Shown here: piece by piece, positions 1-3,810 of the stretch
Position numbering within the stretch: the first letter of the stretch is position 1
Layout of the letters: the number at the start of each line of letters is the position of its first letter
From: Acidobacteriota bacterium
Lineage (GTDB): Bacteria > Acidobacteriota > Vicinamibacteria > Vicinamibacterales > CAVVIG01
Reading direction: 5' to 3'
Length of the DNA stretch: 5,944 nt
Assembly: GCA_016195295.1 (NCBI GenBank)
Contig: JACPZV010000566.1
Span: forward strand, 1 to 5,944
Notes under the pieces: generated by a model
Seen by the model: the letters and a program-made list of their open reading frames with translations, nothing else
Database searches by the model: none
Told to the model about the DNA's origin: nothing
Translations under genes and position numbers: made by a program

Positions 1-132
1 CCGGACGAGCCGCCGCCGCCGCCGGCACCGCCGCAGCCGAGCGACGACGAGCTGGAGCTGGAGCGTGACATGGAGTACTTCGTGGAACCAGATGAGGCGC
101 TGACGCCGAGGACTGGGGACGGAGTTGAGTAA
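1..132 (+). CDS. 3' end of an unidentified acidic, proline-rich protein (partial)
   Basis: The first reading frame is open from base 1 to a TAA at 130-132 and gives the last 43 residues of a protein whose start lies outside the window. The tail opens with a run of five prolines and more Pro/Ala/Gln, then a very acidic segment (SDDELELERDMEYF), and ends in GDGVE. Codon third positions are almost all G or C, as in the other genes here. The composition suggests a disordered linker and acidic tail rather than a folded domain, so the family cannot be named. The heptamer repeats begin directly after the stop. Confidence 0.6.
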   Translation, partial: PDEPPPPPAPPQPSDDELELERDMEYFVEPDEALTPRTGDGVE

Positions 133-133
133 G

Positions 134-161
134 TCTGAAGGGTGAAGTCTGAAGGCTGAAG
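134..161 (+). repeat. Four tandem heptamers, consensus NNTGAAG
   Basis: Bases 134-140, 141-147, 148-154 and 155-161 are TCTGAAG, GGTGAAG, TCTGAAG and GCTGAAG, four head-to-tail heptamers sharing TGAAG. They start two bases after the upstream stop codon. The remaining intergenic stretch to about 250 shows no other clear structure, and I found no convincing sigma-70 promoter for the next gene. The array may be a simple-sequence expansion; no function is visible. Confidence 0.8.
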
Positions 162-253
162 ACACGTAGCGCGCCGAAAGTCCCGCGCCACAAGTCGTTC
201 CCCTTTCGCAGTCGGCGGTTGTGATCCGGATCTGGCCGGGAAAACGGCACACG

Positions 254-262
254 AGGAGGAGG
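254..262 (+). promoter_or_regulatory. Strong Shine-Dalgarno AGGAGGAGG in front of the MNT gene
   Basis: AGGAGGAGG is the strongest ribosome binding site in the window. It is well placed for the ATG at 267, which opens a different frame that stops at 413 after 48 codons. The only ATG that opens the MNT frame is at 280, 17 bases after the end of this site, and that frame has a TGA at 268-270. The mismatch is reported as a finding. Confidence 0.7.
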
Positions 263-279
263 TACAATGACGAACGCCC

Positions 280-618
280 ATGCTGAAGGGTTCGTCCGTT
301 CCGCCGCTGACGCCCGATCTGCTCGGCGAGGTCGTGACGCGCATTCTCGCGGTCGGCGCGCCGTATCGGATCGTGCTTTTTGGGTCGCGGGCGCGCGGCG
401 ACGCACAGCCTGACAGCGATCTGGATCTCCTCATCGTCGAGGACTCACACCTTCCCCGGTACCGACGTTCGCCACGCTACCTGCGCGCCCTTCTCGGCGT
501 TTTTCCGGCCAAGGATGTCGTCGTCTGGACGCCAGCCGAGGTGGAGGCCTGGCGCGACGTGCCGCATGCGTTCATCACGACCGCGCTTCGCGAGGGCCGG
601 ACGCTGTATGAACGATGA
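280..618 (+). CDS. Minimal nucleotidyltransferase (MNT) protein, MntA-like antitoxin of an MNT/HEPN pair
   Basis: The 112-residue product has the short DNA polymerase beta-type nucleotidyltransferase fold. Residues 34-53 carry FGSRARG followed by DSDLDLL, the GS...D-x-D signature, with metal-binding D47 and D49; D79 in KDVVVW fits the third acidic residue. The family transfers nucleotides to a target. In characterised MntA-HepT systems MntA AMPylates and neutralises the HEPN ribonuclease, so an antitoxin role is inferred here. The gene overlaps the next one by 11 bases, indicating translational coupling. The start is uncertain: ATG 280 is the first possible start after an in-frame TGA at 268, yet the good ribosome binding site points to ATG 267 in another frame. 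Length matches small MNT proteins, so the domain itself appears intact. Confidence 0.9.
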   Translation: MLKGSSVPPLTPDLLGEVVTRILAVGAPYRIVLFGSRARGDAQPDSDLDLLIVEDSHLPRYRRSPRYLRALLGVFPAKDVVVWTPAEVEAWRDVPHAFITTALREGRTLYER

Positions 619-1051
619 ACGGAGCCACGCGCATGCGTGGCTGGCGAAGGCTGAGAGCGATCGGCTGGCCGCCCGCCGTCTGTTCGAGGCAGACGGCCCG
701 TTCGACGCCGTGTGCTTTCACGGGCAGCAGGCATGCGAAAAAGCGCTGAAGGCTGTGCTGGCATCGGCGGGTACCGAGATCCCACGGACGCACAATCTCG
801 AGGAGCTGCAACTCCGCAGCGTGAAGGTGCTGCCACAGTCGTCTGCGGCGATCTTGGGATCGCTCGACGTGTCGGAGCTCACCCCGTACGCCGTAGAAAC
901 CCGCTACGACGCTGAGTTCTGGCCAGACCGCGACACGGCAGAAGAGGCCGTCAGATGCGCCGACAGCGTCGTCGATCTCATTTCCGCTTGGCTCACGGAC
1001 GTGGCCCGCCCGCGCACTCAAGAACCTGAGCATGATCACGACAAGTCGTGA
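608..1051 (+). CDS. HEPN domain protein (PF05168-like), partner of the MNT protein
   Basis: The start is the ATG at 608, inside the end of the MNT gene, and gives 147 residues; the same frame is open further upstream but there it only shadows MNT. The helical HEPN pattern is clear: W11-L-A-K-A-E near the N-terminus, FHGQQACEKALKAVL at 37-51, PRTHNLEEL at 59-67, and the late RYDAEFWP at 99-106. These match the PF05168 branch of HEPN proteins, which are all-alpha and commonly encoded next to MNT genes. The R-x4-6-H-x-Y catalytic and AMPylation motif of the DUF86/HepT branch is not present, so ribonuclease toxin activity cannot be assumed. The pair could act as a toxin-antitoxin module or as a two-component nucleotidyltransferase. 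The last codons sit in an inverted repeat shared with the convergent DUF433 gene end. Confidence 0.9.
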   Translation: MNDERSHAHAWLAKAESDRLAARRLFEADGPFDAVCFHGQQACEKALKAVLASAGTEIPRTHNLEELQLRSVKVLPQSSAAILGSLDVSELTPYAVETRYDAEFWPDRDTAEEAVRCADSVVDLISAWLTDVARPRTQEPEHDHDKS

Positions 1052-1053
1052 TC
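1034..1053. terminator. Perfect inverted repeat across the HEPN stop codon, possible bidirectional terminator
   Basis: GATCACGAC (1034-1042) and GTCGTGATC (1045-1053) are perfect 9-bp arms with AA between them. As RNA this would form a 7-bp stem with a 6-base loop. It covers the HEPN stop codon and lies between two convergent gene ends (1051 and 1087). There is no following T-run, so an intrinsic terminator is only a guess; a protein-binding palindrome is the alternative. Confidence 0.45.
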
Positions 1054-1086
1054 CGGCTCAAGACTCTCGAAGATCTCCAAGGAAAT

Positions 1087-1320
1087 TCAAGACTGCTGGA
1101 GCACCGCATGGTCGGCCTGGCGCGCCGCGTAGGCGAGCGTCGCCTTGATGTCATCGGGCTCCAGATAGGGGAAGTCACGAAGGATTTCTTCCTGCGGCAC
1201 GCCCTCTGCCAGCATCCCGAGAATATCCGTCACGCGAACACGCAACCCACGGATGCACGGTCGCCCACCGCATTTGTTCGATTCCATCGTGATGCGTTCG
1301 AAGAGGTTCATGCGTGCCAT
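1087..1320 (-). CDS. DUF433 family protein (VapB45-type antitoxin candidate)
   Basis: The 77-residue product matches the whole DUF433 pattern. It has FERITM at 7-12, CGGRPCIRGLRVRV at 17-30, an ILGMLAEGVPQEEIL helix pair at 33-47, DFPYLEPDDIKATLAYA at 49-65, then a short tail. The family is a small helix-turn-helix-like fold found mostly as the antitoxin upstream of a DUF5615 (PIN-like) toxin gene. The start at 1320 is chosen because GAGG lies just upstream; an internal ATG at 1311 is possible. The expected toxin would lie below 1087 on the same strand, but only 35 bases separate this stop from the convergent HEPN stop and no DUF5615 start motif is seen. It therefore stands alone, as a lone regulator or the survivor of a broken pair. 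Confidence 0.88.
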   Translation of the reverse strand: MARMNLFERITMESNKCGGRPCIRGLRVRVTDILGMLAEGVPQEEILRDFPYLEPDDIKATLAYAARQADHAVLQQS

Positions 1321-1385
1321 AGTGCCTCGCCCGCTCGGTGAAAATCAATCGCTCCCGGGGGGAGTTGTGTTCGCAGCCGAGGAAA

Positions 1386-1424
1386 TCAACGACGAAGGCT
1401 CAGCGCTGCATCACGCCGCGACAT
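1386..1424 (-). pseudogene. 5' remnant of a HepT (DUF86-type HEPN) gene
   Basis: On the - strand an ATG at 1424-1422 starts MSRRDAALSLRR before a TGA at 1388-1386. MSRRD followed by a short leucine-bearing helix is the usual opening of one DUF86/HepT subfamily, which continues with a methionine-leucine helix. AAGGA lies four bases before the ATG. The gene directly follows an MNT-like 3' end, the normal MNT-HepT order. A further - strand segment near 1325-1355 reads RERLIFTERAR in another frame, resembling the next HepT helix, so a frameshifted remnant could reach the DUF433 start. The similarity is short and rests on recall of the family, so this is tentative. Confidence 0.4.
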
Positions 1425-1576
1425 CTGATCCTTGGCCTCCGAAAGCACCTGGCTGCGGAAGTCACGGTTCAGCGACGTCGGGGTGTGCAGATCCACCTCG
1501 TCAAGCGACCATCCCTTCCAGTTTCGCGTTCTGGTACAAGCGCGCCCGCCAGCCGAAGCTCGTTGAACGCTATGCG
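1425..1576 (-). pseudogene. 3' remnant of a second MNT nucleotidyltransferase gene
   Basis: The - strand frame ending at 1386 reads WKGWSLDEVDLHTPTSL, then FRSQVLSEAKDQ (1520 down to 1425). This fits the conserved C-terminal part of MNT proteins: VDLhTp, then L, FR and VL-x-EA near the end. Codon third positions in this frame are GC-rich, as in a real gene. Just upstream, in a neighbouring frame, ARIAFNELRLAGAL (about 1576-1538) resembles the helix before that strand, so at least one frameshift seems present. The catalytic GS...DxD half is absent, because the DNA beyond about 1580 is occupied by the protease fragment on the other strand. In the +1 frame the end reads SDVAA-stop over the HepT ATG, the kind of overlap intact pairs show. 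No start codon exists in the main frame. Confidence 0.55.
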
Positions 1577-1579
1577 AGC

Positions 1580-1852
1580 GTAGGCTGGGTCCTGCGGAAG
1601 TTGAACGTCAACGCCCATTCGAAGGAAGTGTTCACGCTTGCGGATGGGTCGCACATCAGACGCCGAAGAGGCGACCTGCTCTTCCGGCTGGATGGCAAGC
1701 AGGGCATGGCGCCGGTGATTGTCGGCGAGAAAGGCGACAGCACGCTGCTCGGCGCGGTCACGCTCGAGGCACTCGGCGTCATCCTGGATCCCATCAAGCG
1801 CGAACTGCGTCCCCTTCCGATGGTGCTCGGCGGCCCGCTCCGGCCGGCGTAG
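1580..1852 (+). pseudogene. 3' half of a retropepsin-like aspartic protease gene, catalytic part missing
   Basis: From about 1600 the + frame reads HSKEVFTLADGSHIRRRRGD, then VIVGEKGDSTLLGAVTLEAL and ILDPIKRELRPLPM, ending with TAG at 1850-1852. This matches the C-terminal half of the small (roughly 110-120 residue) prokaryotic clan AA aspartic protease-like proteins, which share FTLADG, a G-E-x-G-D stretch, LLGAVTLE and LDP-x-x-x-x-L-x-P. Their N-terminal half should carry a VDSGA or VDTGA active-site motif about 25 residues before FTLADG. Here the aligned place reads VERYAS, and the frame further upstream is antisense to the MNT remnant and the DUF433 gene. No start codon with a ribosome binding site precedes it. 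I read it as a truncated gene; a divergent inactive protein is less likely. Confidence 0.7.
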
Positions 1853-1864
1853 CGCGCCTGCGAT

Positions 1865-2185
1865 TCAATCCCACTCGTCCGGAAGGACGGAACGATCCTG
1901 CGGCTTTAGCTTGCGCGCCTGCACGAAACCCATCTGATTGCGTCGCGGATCGGAACGCAGTACCCACGCAATCTCCTCCATTTCACGGAGCGACGCGTGA
2001 CGCTTGTCGGCATAGCCAGTACAGAAGCTGACCGGAAACGTGATGCGACTGTGATCGGACAGACGGCTGCACTCGACGATCTCGTCACGCAGACGCTGAC
2101 CCTTGACGATAGTGGCGAAACGGCAGGTAGAGCAGAGCGGTGGCTCGCCGTGATTGACGGTGCCTCCGCGAATCTTGAGGCGCAT
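1865..2185 (-). CDS. Conserved-looking small four-cysteine protein, putative zinc-binding, function unknown
   Basis: The 106-residue product has Cys18-x2-Cys21, Cys39 and Cys55, a spacing that could bind one zinc ion, followed by a basic/acidic helical part (SLREMEEIAWVL) and a charged C-terminus ending in LPDEWD. I do not recognise a named family. It has no signal peptide or membrane segment, so it should be cytoplasmic. The start at 2185 is favoured because AAGGAG lies seven bases upstream; a GTG at 2224 in the same frame would add 13 residues. It is convergent with the protease remnant (stops 12 bases apart) and divergent from the coiled-coil gene. GC-rich third codon positions and the ordered composition show it is a real gene. 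Possible roles include a redox or nucleic-acid-binding accessory protein, but nothing in the sequence decides. Confidence 0.85.
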   Translation of the reverse strand: MRLKIRGGTVNHGEPPLCSTCRFATIVKGQRLRDEIVECSRLSDHSRITFPVSFCTGYADKRHASLREMEEIAWVLRSDPRRNQMGFVQARKLKPQDRSVLPDEWD

Positions 2186-2199
2186 TCGTGATTCTCCTT

Positions 2200-2217
2200 C
2201 TATGCGGTGCGTATCAT
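2200..2217 (-). promoter_or_regulatory. Possible 5-codon leader minigene (MIRTA) upstream of the four-cysteine protein
   Basis: On the - strand AGGAGG at about 2229-2224 sits six bases before an ATG (2217-2215) that opens ATG ATA CGC ACC GCA TAG, only five codons. Its stop is directly followed by the AAGGAG that serves the real gene at 2185. Translation of the minigene could influence initiation at the second site. The alternative is that the first ribosome binding site serves the in-frame GTG at 2224, although the spacing is then too tight. Confidence 0.3.
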
Positions 2218-2312
2218 TCGGCACCTCCTCTCGGACGTCTGAATTGGTTTCCGGCGAACATGGCGACGACCCCGCGACGACGATGCCATCGTCGTCGGTT
2301 GGCTGTCAAGGC

Positions 2313-2340
2313 TCGACACGGCGCTCGACGATGGTAAAAT
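2313..2340 (+). promoter_or_regulatory. Possible sigma-70 type promoter before the coiled-coil gene
   Basis: TCGACA (2313-2318) and TAAAAT (2335-2340) are separated by 16 bases and differ from TTGACA and TATAAT by one base each. The predicted transcript start would fall about ten bases before the GTG at 2357, overlapping its ribosome binding site, so the leader would be very short. The match may be chance. Confidence 0.35.
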
Positions 2341-2356
2341 CGCGCCGAGGGACAAC

Positions 2357-2824
2357 GTGGACGTCGAAACATCGGAAGCCATCGAGCGGATTAACGACAG
2401 CGTCGCCGGGCTGCGGACAGAACTCCACGACGGCCTCGCTGGCGTACGGACTGAGCTCCGCGACGGCCTCGCTGGCGTACGGACTGAGCTCCGCGACGGC
2501 CTCGCTGGCGCACGGACTGAGTTCAGCGACGGCCTCGCTGGCGTACGGACTGAGCTCCGCGACGGCCTCGCTGGCGTACGGACTGAGCTCCGCGACGGCC
2601 TCACGAGCGTACGGACCGAGATGGCAGACGTCCGTACCGAGCTTCGAACCGAGATCGCGGACCTCCGCACCGAGCTTCGCGCCGAGATCCGTGAAGGCGT
2701 CGCCGAAGCGAAGCGTCACGGCAGCATTCTTTTCGAGAGTCTCCAGGACCAAAACCGCCTCCTCGCCGAAGGCTTCGCGGCCGTCAACGCCAGGCTCGAC
2801 AAGATCGAGAAGCCGCGGCGATAG
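2357..2824 (+). CDS. Coiled-coil protein with 11-residue tandem repeats, function unknown
   Basis: The 155-residue product starts at GTG 2357, with GAGG seven bases upstream. Residues 20-85 are six copies of an 11-residue unit, consensus RTELRDGLAGV, followed by shorter variants (RTEMADV, RTELRTEIADL, RTELRAEIREG). Charge pairs and leucines at fixed places give a hendecad coiled-coil or amphipathic helix pattern, as in apolipoprotein-like or tail-fibre-like repeats. The C-terminal part (HGSILFESLQDQNRLLAEGF and NARLDKIEK) is a second helical stretch that recalls a common C-terminus of small bacterial coiled-coil proteins. No signal peptide or membrane segment is present, so it is probably a cytoplasmic oligomer. 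The frame is also open back to 2243 without a standard start codon, so the N-terminus is not certain. Confidence 0.82.
   Translation: MDVETSEAIERINDSVAGLRTELHDGLAGVRTELRDGLAGVRTELRDGLAGARTEFSDGLAGVRTELRDGLAGVRTELRDGLTSVRTEMADVRTELRTEIADLRTELRAEIREGVAEAKRHGSILFESLQDQNRLLAEGFAAVNARLDKIEKPRR
2414..2611 (+). repeat. Six tandem 33-bp units inside the coiled-coil gene
   Basis: Units begin at 2414, 2447, 2480, 2513, 2546 and 2579. Units 2 and 5 are identical, unit 3 differs from them by one base, and the others by a few. The core GACGGCCTC occurs in all six. Because 33 is a multiple of three, copy-number change keeps the frame, and all three + frames stay open here, creating long spurious reading frames. 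The near identity at the base level points to recent slippage or unequal recombination. Confidence 0.95.
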
Positions 2825-2848
2825 CCCTCACCGCTACAACAGCGCCTG

Positions 2849-2854
2849 TATAAT
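2849..2854 (+). promoter_or_regulatory. TATAAT -10 element upstream of the DUF1028 gene
   Basis: A perfect TATAAT, preceded by TG, lies 110 bases before the ATG at 2964. No good -35 box is found 16-18 bases upstream. A transcript from here would carry a leader of about 100 bases, in which CCCGCC (2905-2910) can pair with GGCGGG (2924-2929). Confidence 0.4.
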
Positions 2855-2963
2855 CCCGCACATCAAGGTCCGCTGCCGCCTTCGCGCGTTGCGCTACGGC
2901 GTGCCCCGCCGAAACCAGGCGCAGGCGGGAAAGCCGGACACTACCGAATTGACGGAGTTCCCC

Positions 2964-3800
2964 ATGCGCCGAGTGATCGCGCTTCTCGTTTCCCTGCTCG
3001 CCCTGCCGTCGAGCGCGTTCGCCACGTGGTCGATCATCGCCGTCGACCGCAGCACGAGCCGGGTCGTCATCGCCTCCGCGACGTGCGTCAACGGCGACGA
3101 CAACTTCCTGATGGGCGTGCAGGCGGTCGTCGTGCCGGGCAAGGGCGTCGCGGCGTGTCAGGCGGCCGTGGACAACACGCACGCGAATCAGATGCTGGTG
3201 TTTCAGGAGCTGCAGAAGGGAACGGATCCCAAACAGATCATCGAGCTGCTGGCGACAGATCCCGCGTTTCAGAGCCGCCAGTTCGGCATCCTCGATCTTC
3301 AGGGCCGCCGCGTGGGTCATTCCGGTCTGACGAACGGCTACGTCTCGCAGGACATTCAAGGTCAGGTGCCGGGCACGGAGATCTTCTATTCGATTCAGGG
3401 CAACATCCTGCGGCCCGGTCAGGTCGTGCCGAACGCCGTGCAGGCGTTTCTCAACGCGAAGGGCGCGATCACCGATCGCGTGATGGCCGCGATGGAAGCC
3501 GCCGACGGCTCGGGCGGCGACAGCCGCTGCACGTGCCCGCCGTGGCCGACCGACGGATCGAAGCCCGCGATTCCGTGCGACGGCAAGACCGCGCACGTCT
3601 CCTACATCCTGATGGCGGAGAAGAACGACACGAACGGCGACTCGCACAACAACGGCAAGTATGCGATGTACATCAATGTCTCGCAGCCGGCGCCGGATCA
3701 CACCAAAGGGATCAAGGAAGGCGAGAATCTGAATCCCGTCAAAACGCTCCGCATGCGCTACGACGCGTGGCGCAAAGTGCAGCCCGCGTCGTTCAAGTAG
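2964..3800 (+). CDS. Exported DUF1028 family protein, Ntn-hydrolase-like candidate
   Basis: The ATG at 2964 with GGAG upstream gives 278 residues. Residues 1-20 are a Sec signal peptide: Arg-Arg, a hydrophobic stretch, and SAFA before T21. The mature part follows the DUF1028 pattern: TWSIIAVD at 21-28, VVVPGKGVAACQAAVDN at 55-71, RQFGILDLQGRRVGHSG at 105-121, QGNILRPGQVV at 145-155 and GGDSR at 184-188. The family has an unknown reaction; from memory its known structure is Ntn-hydrolase-like. Unlike typical members, the region after GGDSR is CTCPPWP, with another Cys at 205, so a disulfide in the exported protein is plausible. Typical members are cytoplasmic and begin M-T-(W/F/Y)-S-I. The same reading frame is open back to 2154 only because of the 33-bp repeats. 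The next gene starts 10 bases downstream, suggesting co-transcription. Confidence 0.9.
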   Translation: MRRVIALLVSLLALPSSAFATWSIIAVDRSTSRVVIASATCVNGDDNFLMGVQAVVVPGKGVAACQAAVDNTHANQMLVFQELQKGTDPKQIIELLATDPAFQSRQFGILDLQGRRVGHSGLTNGYVSQDIQGQVPGTEIFYSIQGNILRPGQVVPNAVQAFLNAKGAITDRVMAAMEAADGSGGDSRCTCPPWPTDGSKPAIPCDGKTAHVSYILMAEKNDTNGDSHNNGKYAMYINVSQPAPDHTKGIKEGENLNPVKTLRMRYDAWRKVQPASFK

Positions 3801-3810
3801 AAGCAGACGC

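Noticed and set aside
380..607. Longer HEPN protein starting at ATG 380
   Set aside because: This upstream part lies entirely within the MNT gene in another frame and reads as Ser/Arg-rich shadow sequence; ATG 608 gives the proper HEPN start.
1052..1086. Start of a DUF5615 toxin gene after DUF433
   Set aside because: No methionine start or typical N-terminal strand with its Asp-Glu-Asn is present in any - strand frame.
1253..1579. Intact protease gene starting at ATG 1253
   Set aside because: The N-terminal part is antisense to the DUF433 gene and the MNT remnant, lacks a ribosome binding site and the catalytic motif, and reads as low-quality protein.
2414..2611. CRISPR-like array of regular repeats
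   Set aside because: Units are contiguous 33-mers with no spacers and lie in frame inside a coiled-coil gene.
2855..2963. Riboswitch in the DUF1028 leader
   Set aside because: One 6-bp GC stem is possible, but the conserved cores of the riboswitch classes I considered (cobalamin, cyclic di-GMP) are not present.
2154..3800. Single + strand reading frame of 548 codons covering the repeats and the DUF1028 gene
   Set aside because: Only the part from 2964 looks like a protein with a ribosome binding site and signal peptide. The upstream part is a shadow of the coiled-coil gene, open because the 33-bp repeats keep all frames open.
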